Source of the DNA: Cellulophaga algicola DSM 14237
Lineage (GTDB): Bacteria; Bacteroidota; Bacteroidia; Flavobacteriales; Flavobacteriaceae
Length of the DNA stretch: 64,000 nucleotides
Assembly (NCBI RefSeq): GCF_000186265.1
Contig: NC_014934.1
Coordinates: 124,001-188,000 of the forward strand
Direction: 5' to 3'
The number at the start of each line of letters is the position of its first letter. Position 1 is the stretch's first letter. The notes beneath the pieces were generated by a model. The model was not told the DNA's origin. It did not search any database and saw nothing but the letters and a program-made list of their open reading frames with translations. Of the stretch, positions 55,500 through 64,000 are shown in pieces. The translations under genes were made by a program, and so were the position numbers.

Positions 55500-56024
55500 A
55501 TGCTGCAAACCATTGAATAATCTATTAATTTCTTAGAAACCGTCATATCTAATTTTATTAATTTAAAAGAGTTAGCTCCTTTTGAGCTGAAGATAAAGTA
55601 TAGAAGCATCTTTTTTAAAACAATAAAGCGTATTGAAATTATCCATAAAGAAAATGAAATAATCGCTTATTTAGAAGTTACAAGAGAACATATAAAGAAT
55701 AAGGTATTCACCCTCTTTATCCAACAGCAAGAAATTACTTTAAAAGGTAACAAGAATTTTGATTTTGATAGTATCAATCTCCAAAAAAAGCAACATTGGA
55801 AATTTATTAATCCCATAAAACATATAGCTACCACCAATAAATCATACTATGAGCACTAGAATCTCAAAGTGAATTTAAGCGCTAATGGTTTCGGAGTAAT
55901 GCTATCTTGCAATTCCAATTTTATCGGAAGAATTAGAACAACAGAAATTGATATTAAAAACGATACTTTTGCACATCTTATATTTGCTATTTGCTGTGTA
56001 AATAGCATTAGAAATTATGTCTAA
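55500..56024 (+). pseudogene. Decayed gene with early in-frame TAA
   Basis: ATG at 55500 (MLQTIE) meets TAA at 55518-55520, but the same frame stays open to 55811 with protein-like sequence (SINFLETVISNFINLKELAP, FFKTIKRIEIIHKENEIIAY, VTRENIK-like helix). After further breaks a second piece at 55869-56024 (NSNFIGRIRTTEIDIKNDTF, AHLIFAICCVNSIRNYV) seems to be its end. At least two lesions; no family was recognised. Confidence 0.5.
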
Positions 56025-56121
56025 AACGTAAATGAATCTAACGCTTAATTAAATTATCAAACCAACAGAAACGCATACCGTCCCTCAACGCACTACTCCT
56101 ATTCGGTTTCAAGAATATGGT

Positions 56122-56931
56122 GTGGGACTATTTAGTGCGGCCTTGACTAAATCTGCCTTAAAAAAAGCGATTAAAAAAAGGTACATTACTATTAATGGTA
56201 TCGCAGCAACTACCGCTACCTTCATTCAGGGCGGTGAGCGCATATCCTTATACATTCCTGAAGAAACTACGGCTAGTAAAACATTAATTTTTCCGTTAAA
56301 GGTGTTATTTGAAGATGATTATTTGGCCATCATACACAAACCTGGAGGTATTTTAGTAAGCGGTAATAGCTTTAAAACGATTGCGAATGCACTAACACAA
56401 AACCTTAGTCCTAGTACCCTTCCTGATGCTACAAAGCCGCAACCAGTGCACCGTTTAGATTATGCCACCACAGGCATCTTATTAGCCGGAAAAACAAGTA
56501 GTAGTATCCGTGCTTTAAACAAAATGTTTGAGGATAAAAAAGTAGCTAAAACTTATTATGCGGTAACCATTGGAACAATGGATGTGGAAGGAGAAATAAG
56601 TACTACAATAGATGATAAACCATCGTACTCTATGTACACCGTAATAACATCAGCACCTTCAAAACGCTTTGGCACCCTTAATTTAGTACAGTTAGATCCT
56701 AAAACAGGACGAAGGCATCAATTACGCAAACACCTCTCTAGCATAGGAAATCCAATCTTAGGAGATAAAGAGTATGGCACAGCTTCCTTAATTTTAAATG
56801 GTAAAGGCATGTACTTACACGCCTATTCCTTGCAGTTTGTTCATCCGTTTACGAAAAAAGAAATAATCCTAAGAGATGATTTTCCAGAACGCTTCAAAAA
56901 ATTATTCCCAATAGACACCCTTATTAAATAA
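56122..56931 (+). CDS. RluA-type pseudouridine synthase with S4-like N-terminus
   Basis: The enzyme isomerises uridine in structured RNA. Motifs: KSALKKAIKKRYITINGIAA (S4-like, near 10), VLFEDDYLAIIHKPGGILVS near 62, the catalytic segment PVHRLDYATTGILLAGKTSS near 108, and GRRHQLRKHLSSIGNPILGD near 185. The start is a problem: GTG at 56122 is used here, but conserved-looking sequence (THTVPQRTTPIRFQEYG) continues upstream to ATT at 56053, just after a stop. The normal ATG may have been lost, or an ATT may be used. Confidence 0.85.
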   Translation: MGLFSAALTKSALKKAIKKRYITINGIAATTATFIQGGERISLYIPEETTASKTLIFPLKVLFEDDYLAIIHKPGGILVSGNSFKTIANALTQNLSPSTLPDATKPQPVHRLDYATTGILLAGKTSSSIRALNKMFEDKKVAKTYYAVTIGTMDVEGEISTTIDDKPSYSMYTVITSAPSKRFGTLNLVQLDPKTGRRHQLRKHLSSIGNPILGDKEYGTASLILNGKGMYLHAYSLQFVHPFTKKEIILRDDFPERFKKLFPIDTLIK

Positions 56932-57054
56932 TATTTTGTTTAGAATTTTATCCTAAGTTTTGCGTTAAAATTATAGTGCATCAATTAGAAGCTTCCTAGT
57001 TGTTGCACCAACTAGTGCCTTATCATTTGATGCTAGGGTATTAAAACTATATTT

Positions 57055-57675
57055 ATGGAACCTAAAACCGTTATACTACTACTCGCGCTAATTGCCCTCT
57101 TGGCCGGTATTTACACGATTTATGCCTCCATTAAAAACAAACATAAAAAGTATGCCCATCGCCAACTAAAACACAGAATTATTCAAAATGTATTAGGCGT
57201 AGCTGGTGCTAGAATTTTTTATGGCTTTTTAGGAATTGGACTTATTATTTTCGGGGGCTTCATTTTGTTTCATTTTTATGTAAAACCCAACCTAGGAAAC
57301 GAATACAATAACAAAACAGACCAATTTACTTTAGTTTCTAAAACGCTTAGTACAGAAGACTATACCATGACCTCCAGTACTACGAGTACCTTAAAACAAT
57401 TAGAAACAACTCTGAGCGCTACTGGAGAAGAAAAATTACAAGACTATGTTTCGGCAGATTTTAGTAACAATTACCTCAACCAAATTCCTGAAATTGTTTG
57501 GAAGATGAAAAATCTAAAACGGATAGACTTAACCTACAATAACATTACCGAAATAGATCTCACGCAACTCTCAAAAATGAATAGTTTAACTATGATTATT
57601 TTGAGTAATAACCCTATTTCTACTGCTAAAACTGAAACCTTAAAAGAAAACACCAACCTAGAAATCATACACTAA
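57055..57675 (+). CDS. Membrane protein with leucine-rich repeats
   Basis: The 206-residue product has two helices near 5-24 (TVILLLALIALLAGIYTIYA) and 58-78 (FLGIGLIIFGGFILFHFYV). From about 130 it carries three leucine-rich repeats (DFSNNYLNQIPEIVWKMKNL, RIDLTYNNITEIDLTQLSKM, MIILSNNPISTAKTETLKEN). The LRR part probably binds protein. Its stop is 26 nt before the next gene, so they are likely co-transcribed. Confidence 0.75.
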   Translation: MEPKTVILLLALIALLAGIYTIYASIKNKHKKYAHRQLKHRIIQNVLGVAGARIFYGFLGIGLIIFGGFILFHFYVKPNLGNEYNNKTDQFTLVSKTLSTEDYTMTSSTTSTLKQLETTLSATGEEKLQDYVSADFSNNYLNQIPEIVWKMKNLKRIDLTYNNITEIDLTQLSKMNSLTMIILSNNPISTAKTETLKENTNLEIIH

Positions 57676-57701
57676 GAACCACAACCCAAATTGATTTACA
57701 C

Positions 57702-58322
57702 ATGCTTAAAAAAACCCTACTAATTTCATGCCTTGCCTTAGCATTTTCATGCAATGAACAACCACAAAAACAAAACACTCCCCTAAAATCTGTACAGGAA
57801 GAACTAAACAAAAAAGATAAGGCACTAAAAAAACTAGCCACACTTGAAATTCCTGAACCCCAAAACAATTTTACCTACAGAAGCGAAGCTTCTCCAGAAA
57901 TCAAAGCTATTATAGAAACCTACGAAAAAATAGATTATTCTTTTTGGGAAGAGCATCCTGGTTTTAAACTCAACGTAACGAATGGTAATGAGCATTTAAC
58001 CGTCTATAATTCTGCTGAAAGCATCCCGATAATGATTGCAGTAGAAAAAGAAGATGAAACTACAAAAAACCATTTTGAAATATACATGAGTGAAACTATG
58101 GAAACCATACTGGTCATAGAAAAAGAATCTCCTAAAGATGAAACCTTACCTACTATAGAAAATCACTTCTATTTCAAAAATAATAAACTGATAAAAAAAG
58201 TCTCTAATCAAGACTATGCTGCTAAAATTTCTGCAAGTGCCTTAGAAAAAGAAGAAAAGAGAATTAAAATTGCCTGTACGCGTCATGTAGATAAAGCTCT
58301 AATAGAACTCATGAATAGCTAA
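57702..58322 (+). CDS. Lipoprotein of unknown function
   Basis: The 206-residue product has a lipobox (LALAFSCNEQ) then a Lys/Gln-rich linker and helices (SVQEELNKKDKALKKLATLE). The middle is beta-rich (HLTVYNSAESIPIMIAVEKE). No family was recognised. It follows the LRR membrane gene in the same direction. Confidence 0.65.
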   Translation: MLKKTLLISCLALAFSCNEQPQKQNTPLKSVQEELNKKDKALKKLATLEIPEPQNNFTYRSEASPEIKAIIETYEKIDYSFWEEHPGFKLNVTNGNEHLTVYNSAESIPIMIAVEKEDETTKNHFEIYMSETMETILVIEKESPKDETLPTIENHFYFKNNKLIKKVSNQDYAAKISASALEKEEKRIKIACTRHVDKALIELMNS

Positions 58323-58497
58323 AGCTAATAAGGCAGGAAAACGACTAGAATACACCGGGAATTTAGGTGAAACTATTTTTCGGGTAGTTGATCATATCTC
58401 GAACTTTTTTCTATTTTTATAGCACAAACAGCTTTTAAGTAGGTGAATTTATCATTAATACAGCGTAGTTACGCACTTAAAACCTTGAAAGAATACT

Positions 58498-59052
58498 ATG
58501 GAATTTGATGCTGAAAAATTTGATTGGTTGATTAATGAGTCCATCCTCACCTTTAATCTAGGTGGTGATCTTCTGATGCATTACCACAACCCAGAAGCGG
58601 TAGAAGACAAACATGATCCTTCTTGGCAGAATCAAGCCGTTTATTTTTGGTATGACAATGAACCTTTTGAACGGAAATCACTTCCGGATGAATTTGATAA
58701 TTTCGAAAAACAGGTATTTACCATCAGCCAAATCCCGGAAGGCATAAAAATAAAATCGGGGCAAGCAATGCCTTGGTTCGGCAAACCTGGTGGTGGTACA
58801 AAATTGTTTTTTTCTTATTTAGAAAACCCTATTACCTTACAAGAAGCAGATAAACTAAATGCTATTTGTTATGTTGAAAAGGTACCTTTAACGATAGCTA
58901 ATCTAGGGATACTTCAAGACCGTGATAACTATAGATTTATTACCGAAAAAGGAGTAAGTTTTGACGGTTCATTACCTGTTTTTGAAGGTGAAAAAACTTC
59001 CTTGTCCGCATTGTATGCGGCAGGAAAAATTAGTATCCTAAAATTAAAATAG
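58498..59052 (+). CDS. TNT-like domain protein, cytoplasmic, function unknown
   Basis: The 184-residue product lacks a signal peptide. Two segments recall the TNT (NAD glycohydrolase toxin) domain: EPFERKSLPDEF (55-66), like the family's 'F-x-x-R-S-L-P', and GQAMPWFGKPGGGTKLFF (88-105), like 'APWFGQPGGGIQY'. The Gln thought to act in catalysis (in GGGxQ) is Lys here, and the first Arg context is altered, so an active toxin is doubtful. It stands alone, without an evident immunity gene. The family resemblance is from memory. Confidence 0.5.
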   Translation: MEFDAEKFDWLINESILTFNLGGDLLMHYHNPEAVEDKHDPSWQNQAVYFWYDNEPFERKSLPDEFDNFEKQVFTISQIPEGIKIKSGQAMPWFGKPGGGTKLFFSYLENPITLQEADKLNAICYVEKVPLTIANLGILQDRDNYRFITEKGVSFDGSLPVFEGEKTSLSALYAAGKISILKLK

Positions 59053-59130
59053 CCTTTTTTATATAATCCTAAGTAAGCATGAATTCTTGTTTTAATTACA
59101 GCAAGATATGTCCTAACGTCTAGCGTAAAC

Positions 59131-60123
59131 ATGAAGAAACTTTTTATTTTATTTTTTGTTAGTACTCCATTCTTAATATCGGCACAAACCACCTATACCA
59201 TTTTAGATTTTTCTACCCACTATAATGCACAAATAGAAATTGAACAAGGGTTTGAAAATCATGAATTTAAAAAAGGAAGCTTTTCTATTGTTAATACCAC
59301 TACTGACAAACAAATGTTATTTATAGAAAGTGATGAACTCATTATTGAAACCGACCTTACTACCAAAGAAAAAACTACCTCGACCACTTTGCCTTATGAC
59401 CGCCAAAACTTTCTGATTTTTCAAGATTTTAATTTTGATGGGCTAAAAGATATCGCCTATATGGACGGCCGTAATAGTTGCTACGGTGGGCCTTCCTATC
59501 AAATTTACCTGCAAGAGCATCAGGCTTTTGTTTACAGTCCTGAATTTACTAGGCTGTCTTATGAATATTGTGGTATGTTTCAAATAGCGGAGAAAACTAA
59601 AACCATACATACCATGACCAAAAGTGGTTGTTGCTGGCATCAATTTTCTGAATTTAAAGTCCAAAATAATATCCCTATTGCCATTAAAATTAGCGAAGAA
59701 TCTATGAATCCAAATGGAATTCTATTAGATTATGTCGAAAAAGAACGGGTAAATAATCAAATGATAGAAACCAAGTATAGCACTTTACCAGACAGTGGGT
59801 TTGATATACAAACCATCTTTTCTTTTCAGTTTAAAAACAGCAAAAAAATGAATTTGGTTCATGCCTTCTCAAATCAGTTATACTATGTATTCACCGACAA
59901 AGAAGATAAAGTAGAACTTTTCTACGACGAGGATTTTATTTACCATAAAGATGAAAACACCTTAACATTTACCCGTAAGAATACAAGGTATCAAATTAGT
60001 GCTACGGGCATTACAGTACAGACGCCTAGCAAAAATATTCCTATGAATGCTGATGGTGAAACCATAGAAGGTGAATTAGCCAGCTTATTAAGTTTAACTC
60101 TTGATAATTTGCGTGTAGAATAA
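59131..60123 (+). CDS. Exported XAC2610-related-type protein
   Basis: The 330-residue product has a signal peptide (KLFILFFVSTPFLISAQ). The core FQDFNFDGLKDIAYMDGRNS, CYGGPSYQIYLQEHQAFVYS with later KSGCCWHQFSEF matches the XAC2610-related plan of a D-x-N-x-D-G turn, a 'YGGPSY' strand and a 'SGC...H' segment. The C-terminal third is an extra beta-rich part. Function is unknown. Confidence 0.65.
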   Translation: MKKLFILFFVSTPFLISAQTTYTILDFSTHYNAQIEIEQGFENHEFKKGSFSIVNTTTDKQMLFIESDELIIETDLTTKEKTTSTTLPYDRQNFLIFQDFNFDGLKDIAYMDGRNSCYGGPSYQIYLQEHQAFVYSPEFTRLSYEYCGMFQIAEKTKTIHTMTKSGCCWHQFSEFKVQNNIPIAIKISEESMNPNGILLDYVEKERVNNQMIETKYSTLPDSGFDIQTIFSFQFKNSKKMNLVHAFSNQLYYVFTDKEDKVELFYDEDFIYHKDENTLTFTRKNTRYQISATGITVQTPSKNIPMNADGETIEGELASLLSLTLDNLRVE

Positions 60124-60255
60124 CTAGTAAACCTGCGGAGCATTAACGGACATCTCTAAAAAATAAAACTGCTGCGGAGGATGGTAGGACTGTTCTCTTC
60201 CTGTTTAATAAAAAAATCAGTATCTTATAAAAAGAATAACCAAAAAACCATTTGT

Positions 60256-60678
60256 ATGAATCCGACCTTAAGGAATATTCTAGCCGTAGCTGCCGGAATA
60301 CTCATCGGTAGTATGGTAAATATGGGAATTATTATGAGTAGCGGTTTTATTATTCCCCCACCAACCGATGTAGATGTAACCACCATGGAAGGCTTAAAAG
60401 CTTCCATGCATTTGTTTACTCCCAAACATTTTATAATGCCTTTCTTAGCCCATGCGCTAGGAACCTTAGTGGGTGCTTTGGTTACCGCTAAAATAGCGGT
60501 AACCTACCGCATAGAGACTGCATTGATAATTGGTGTTTTTTTCTTGATTGGCGGAGTTGCAAATACCTATATGCTCCCTTCTCCTACTTGGTTTACCATT
60601 CTAGATATTTTGGGAGCCTACATTCCAATGGCATGGCTAGGCGGTAGAATGGGGATTAAAACGCGAGGAAACTTTTAG
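60256..60678 (+). CDS. Four-helix membrane protein of unknown function
   Basis: The ATG at 60256 (MNPTLRNILAVAAGILIGSM) is preferred to one at 60181. The 140-residue product has about four helices (NILAVAAGILIGSMVNMGII, FIMPFLAHALGTLVGALVTA, ALIIGVFFLIGGVANTYML, ILDILGAYIPMAWLGGRMG). It is a common small flavobacterial inner-membrane protein; no activity is known. Confidence 0.75.
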   Translation: MNPTLRNILAVAAGILIGSMVNMGIIMSSGFIIPPPTDVDVTTMEGLKASMHLFTPKHFIMPFLAHALGTLVGALVTAKIAVTYRIETALIIGVFFLIGGVANTYMLPSPTWFTILDILGAYIPMAWLGGRMGIKTRGNF

Positions 60679-60696
60679 AAAATGTTAAATTAATGT

Positions 60697-60704
60697 TACT
60701 TTTG
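60697..60704 (+). promoter_or_regulatory. Exact -7 box before the CDP-alcohol phosphatidyltransferase gene
   Basis: TACTTTTG matches TAnnTTTG exactly, 77 nt before the start codon. The leader behind it begins with GCGGCAACCGC, a 4-bp hairpin, and contains an 8-bp long-range stem TTGAGAAG / CTTCTCAA. Confidence 0.5.
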
Positions 60705-60780
60705 CGGCAACCGCTTTGAGAAGTGGACTAAGCAAGCGTGTTTCCGTTATTGGTTTTTCTTCTCAAGTGCGACTCTTTAA

Positions 60781-61548
60781 ATGTCAAAATTACCTCAGAA
60801 GAATCAGTTTTTAGACTTGTCTGATTATGGAAGACCATGTGCTAGAATCATTGCTCAATCTTTAAAAAAAACATCCTTTACGCCCATTCATGTAACCATT
60901 GCTTTTGTCTTCTCTGGACTTATAGCTATTGTATGTATTTTTCATCAATATTATTGGGCTACCGCGTTTTTCTTAATTCTAAAATCTATACTAGATGCTG
61001 CAGACGGCGAACTGGCGCGTATAAAAAAAACACCCTCCTATACGGGTCGCTATCTTGATTCTGTTTCAGACATTCTATTGAATCTTTTATTAATGGGTAC
61101 CATCTGGTACGTAACAGATGGGTCACTAGGCTATGCTTTTTTAGCATTTATAGGGATTCAGCTCCAAGGAACTTTATACAATTACTATTATGTAATCTTA
61201 AGAAATAAACACAACGGTGATACCACAAGTCGTATTTTTGAAGACAGCACTCCTATAGCTCTAGCAGGTGAAAAACAAAAAAATGTAAACATCTTATTTT
61301 TCATGTATAAGATGCTGTATGGTACTTTTGATAAGATTATTTACAGGATGGATAAAGATGCCGTTAAAAGTAGCAAACTCCCTAATTGGTTAATGACGGC
61401 TGTTTCTACTTTTGGTCTCGGCTTTCAATTGCTGCTCATTGCTTTAATGCTAGTGTTTGGCTTGAAACATTATATCGTTCCGTTCTTTATAGGCTTCTCT
61501 TTTTTTATTCTTATTTTTATAGGGATTAGAAGGTTTGTAAATCGGTAA
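60781..61548 (+). CDS. CDP-alcohol phosphatidyltransferase family protein
   Basis: The 255-residue membrane enzyme has the complete family signature D-x2-D-G-x2-A-R-x8-G-x3-D-x3-D in DAADGELARIKKTPSYTG and RYLDSVSD (about 72-97). Several helices follow (FAIGLQ-like, FLAFIGIQLQGTLYNYYYVI, FGLGFQLLLIALMLVFGLKH). It transfers a phosphoalcohol from a CDP donor in phospholipid synthesis; the acceptor is not predictable. The next gene begins 5 nt after it. Confidence 0.9.
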   Translation: MSKLPQKNQFLDLSDYGRPCARIIAQSLKKTSFTPIHVTIAFVFSGLIAIVCIFHQYYWATAFFLILKSILDAADGELARIKKTPSYTGRYLDSVSDILLNLLLMGTIWYVTDGSLGYAFLAFIGIQLQGTLYNYYYVILRNKHNGDTTSRIFEDSTPIALAGEKQKNVNILFFMYKMLYGTFDKIIYRMDKDAVKSSKLPNWLMTAVSTFGLGFQLLLIALMLVFGLKHYIVPFFIGFSFFILIFIGIRRFVNR

Positions 61549-61553
61549 CTACT

Positions 61554-62150
61554 ATGCACAATCAAGAAGAATCATACTGGACTACACGTTACAAAGAACA
61601 TAGCACGGGTTGGGATATTGGCTATCCCGCTACACCTATTAAAACCTATATTGACCAACTTGAAGATAAAAGCATTAAGCTCTTAATTCCTGGCGCAGGT
61701 AATGGATATGAAGCAGAGTATCTGCTTAAAAAAGGCTTTACAAATGTTCATATCCTAGACATATCCGAAATTCCCTTGCAAGAATTTAAAAAAAGGAATC
61801 CGACTTTTCCAGATACGCATGTACACCATGCTAATTTTTTTGAATTGGAGGGGCAATTTGATCTTATTATAGAGCAAACCTTTTTCTGTTCTTTTGTACC
61901 TACAGTCGAAAACCGCGCTGCATATGCCAAACAAATGGCGGCTCTTTTAAAAGAAAAAGGAAAGTTAGTCGGACTCTGGTTTTCGATCCCTTTAACTGAC
62001 GATTTAGAAAAAAGACCCTTTGGTGGTGACAAGACTTCATACCTAAATTACTTAAACCCTTATTTTACGTCAAAAACTTTTGAACCCTGCTACAATTCCA
62101 TTCCACCGAGACAAGGGAATGAATTATTCGGAATTTTCATCAAGAAATAA
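61554..62150 (+). CDS. TPMT-like SAM-dependent methyltransferase
   Basis: The 198-residue cytoplasmic class I methyltransferase begins with the TPMT-type ESYWTTRYKEHSTGWDIGYP. It has the SAM motif IKLLIPGAGNGYEAEYLLKK near 45, HILDISEIPLQEFKKRNP near 68 and FDLIIEQTFFCSF near 103. The thiopurine methyltransferase family acts on sulfur, selenium or halide-type small molecules. It starts 5 nt after the phosphatidyltransferase gene and is probably co-transcribed. Confidence 0.88.
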   Translation: MHNQEESYWTTRYKEHSTGWDIGYPATPIKTYIDQLEDKSIKLLIPGAGNGYEAEYLLKKGFTNVHILDISEIPLQEFKKRNPTFPDTHVHHANFFELEGQFDLIIEQTFFCSFVPTVENRAAYAKQMAALLKEKGKLVGLWFSIPLTDDLEKRPFGGDKTSYLNYLNPYFTSKTFEPCYNSIPPRQGNELFGIFIKK

Positions 62151-62235
62151 TACCATTCCCTTAACACCTTTTTAAGAACTCTTCTTTTTGCTTTTGGTAT
62201 ATTTAAACCGACTAATTAAACCAAAACTACTACAG

Positions 62236-64000
62236 ATGAAAAAACTACTTTTTCTGATGATGCTATTCGCGTCATTTTCAACTTTCGCACAAGATTTTAC
62301 CATGGATCTGATTCAAGATCTAAAACCAAGAAATATAGGACCTGGAGGCATGAGTGGGCGTGTTACGTCTATTGATGCGGTACACGCTAATCCTGAGATT
62401 ATGTATGTAGGTACTGCTTCTGGCGGTCTCTGGAAATCTACTTCTGGAGGCATCAAATGGGAACCTATTTTTGATAAAGAGGTGACCGCGTCTGTTGGTG
62501 CCGTTGCTATTCAACAAAGTAATCCATCCGTTTTATGGGCGGGTACCGGAGAAGGTAATCCTAGAAATAGCTTAAATGGTGGCTACGGTATTTTTAAATC
62601 TCTAGATGGCGGAAAAAGCTGGAAATCTATGGGGCTAGAAAAAACTAGACATATTCACAGAATTGTAATAGATCCTACCAACCCTAATATCGTTTATGTA
62701 GGTGCTATTGGTTCTCCTTGGGGAGAACACCCAGAACGTGGTGTTTTTAAAACTACCGATGGCGGAATTACGTGGTCCAAAATATTATTTACCAATAACA
62801 AATCTGGTATTGCAGATTTGGTGATGGATCCTACCAACCCAAATAAATTAATTGCTGCCATGTGGGAACACAAAAGAGATCCTTGGTTTTTTAAATCTGG
62901 TGGTGAAGGCAGTGGTTTGTATATGACTCATGATGGTGGTAAAAACTGGAAAAAATTAGCCGAAGAAGATGGTTTACCTGCTGGCGAACTTGGAAGAATT
63001 GGAGTGGCTATTGCACCCGGTAAGCCAAATATTGTGTATGCCCTAATCGAATCAAAAAAGAACGCCCTCTACAAATCTGAAGATGGTGGTTTCAAATGGA
63101 AAAAAATAAACGATAAAGAAGATATTGGCAACCGCCCATTTTACTACTCTGAAATTTATGTAGACCCTCAAAATGAAAACAGAATCTATTCTGTATTTAC
63201 GTATATCAATGTATCTGAAGATGGAGGAAAAAGCTTTACACAGTTAATGCCTGCTTATGGTGCAGATAATGGCGTTCACCCTGATCATCATGCCTGGTGG
63301 ATTCATCCTAAAAACGGACAATTTATGATGGATGGTAATGATGGCGGAATGAACATTACCAAAGATGGTGGAAAATCATGGCGTTTTGTAGGGAATATTC
63401 CTGTAGCACAATTCTACCATATCAATACAGATAATGAATATCCGTACAACGTATATGGAGGAATGCAAGACAATGGCTCTTGGAGAGGTCCTGCTTATGT
63501 ATGGAAAGCACAAGGTATCCGTAACAGCTACTGGCAAGAGATTGCTTTTGGCGATGGTTTTGATGTGGTACCAGATTTAGAAGATTCTCGCTTTGGTTAT
63601 GCAATGAGTCAGCAAGGTTATGTATCGCGCTATGATCATGAAACAGGCAACAATTACATCGTTCGTCCTACTCCTCCAGAGGCTAAAACCGAGTTACGTT
63701 TTAATTGGAATTCTGCTATTGGTCAGGACCCTTTTGATACCAGTACGGTCTATTTTGGAAGTCAGTTTGTACATAAAAGCACCGACAAAGGCTTAACCTG
63801 GAGTGTTATTTCAGCGGACTTAACCACCAACGATCCTGAGAAACAAAAACAAGATGAGAGTGGCGGATTAACGATGGATGCCACGGGGGCAGAAAACCAC
63901 TGTACCATTTTAGTTATTGAACCATCCCCGCTTGAAAAAGATATGTTATGGATTGGAACTGATGATGGTCGGGTGCATATTACTCAAAACGGAGGTTCTT
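62236..64000 (+). CDS. Exported BNR/VPS10-type beta-propeller protein (3' truncated)
   Basis: The ATG at 62236 gives a signal peptide (KLLFLMMLFASFSTFAQDF); the frame is open to the window end, 588 codons. Repeated BNR/sortilin-type blades appear: GTASGGLWKSTSGGIKWEPI near 60, GIFKSLDGGKSWKSMGLEKT near 120, GVFKTTDGGITWSKILFTNN near 175, and SEDGGKSFTQLMP near 330. Full-length relatives of about 1000 residues are often labelled glycosyl hydrolase, but catalytic sialidase residues are not evident. It is probably a surface-binding propeller. Confidence 0.85.
   Translation, partial: MKKLLFLMMLFASFSTFAQDFTMDLIQDLKPRNIGPGGMSGRVTSIDAVHANPEIMYVGTASGGLWKSTSGGIKWEPIFDKEVTASVGAVAIQQSNPSVLWAGTGEGNPRNSLNGGYGIFKSLDGGKSWKSMGLEKTRHIHRIVIDPTNPNIVYVGAIGSPWGEHPERGVFKTTDGGITWSKILFTNNKSGIADLVMDPTNPNKLIAAMWEHKRDPWFFKSGGEGSGLYMTHDGGKNWKKLAEEDGLPAGELGRIGVAIAPGKPNIVYALIESKKNALYKSEDGGFKWKKINDKEDIGNRPFYYSEIYVDPQNENRIYSVFTYINVSEDGGKSFTQLMPAYGADNGVHPDHHAWWIHPKNGQFMMDGNDGGMNITKDGGKSWRFVGNIPVAQFYHINTDNEYPYNVYGGMQDNGSWRGPAYVWKAQGIRNSYWQEIAFGDGFDVVPDLEDSRFGYAMSQQGYVSRYDHETGNNYIVRPTPPEAKTELRFNWNSAIGQDPFDTSTVYFGSQFVHKSTDKGLTWSVISADLTTNDPEKQKQDESGGLTMDATGAENHCTILVIEPSPLEKDMLWIGTDDGRVHITQNGGS

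Noticed and set aside
1-64000. CRISPR arrays
   Set aside because: No regularly spaced identical repeats of 24-48 nt were seen; the three-copy modules and palindromes are irregularly spaced by kilobases.

Overview
The window is chromosomal DNA of a marine-type flavobacterium (Bacteroidota, family Flavobacteriaceae). The evidence is the low G+C content, the near-universal TAA stops, the lack of Shine-Dalgarno sites, several TAnnTTTG-type -7 boxes, and many families typical of the group: seven-helix AraC regulators, S41, M1 and M28 exported peptidases, an LpxR-like barrel, a bestrophin, DUF6515 and DUF1080. No tRNA, rRNA, CRISPR array or replication origin was seen, so genus and replicon type stay open.

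Layout. (1) 1-25.8 kb is mostly intact housekeeping and envelope genes: a truncated M28 peptidase, a DUF1080 protein, an M1 peptidase, a DUF6642-like protein, MOSC and PIG-L proteins, an LpxR-type lipid A deacylase, a run of exported or lipoprotein unknowns (10.5-17.5 kb), an AraC-type membrane regulator, a barrel plus S41 protease pair, a luciferase-like oxidoreductase, a Sufu-domain protein and a PQQ-type propeller. Inside it, a duplicated NTF2-like lipoprotein segment (15.3-15.9 and 18.0-18.6 kb) has cut off a DUF2625 gene. (2) 23.9-56.0 kb is an accessory region with strong signs of turnover: two ORF-less group II intron remnants in the same orientation, an intact IS1595-family element with an 8-bp target duplication, IS3 and IS1182 remnants, a partly duplicated lipoprotein gene, and at least eight genes broken by one or two lesions (single in-frame TAA codons or 1-nt frameshifts). 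The broken genes include a NACHT NTPase of the kind used in phage defence, an RDD membrane protein, a DUF6515 protein and a DUF6090-like protein. Intact genes between them include a propeller-type glycosidase candidate, GNAT, SH3, TPR, ribB with a Crp/Fnr regulator, a bestrophin and an alpha/beta hydrolase-TPR fusion. (3) 56-64 kb returns to ordinary genes: an RluA-type pseudouridine synthase, LRR protein, lipoproteins, a TNT-like domain protein, a CDP-alcohol phosphatidyltransferase, a TPMT-like methyltransferase and a truncated BNR/VPS10-type propeller.

The most unusual content is non-coding and sits in the accessory region. There is a tandem pair of about 70-nt structured elements with a compensatory base-pair change (28.0-28.2 kb). 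A three-copy intergenic module has one 5' segment that can pair with either of two downstream segments, with compensating changes between copies. A 24-bp palindrome occurs three times, two copies lying 20-35 nt before the start codon of an accessory gene. Together with the group II remnants placed at gene boundaries, these suggest a cassette-like way of gaining and losing accessory genes. That is an inference; no integrase is present in the window.
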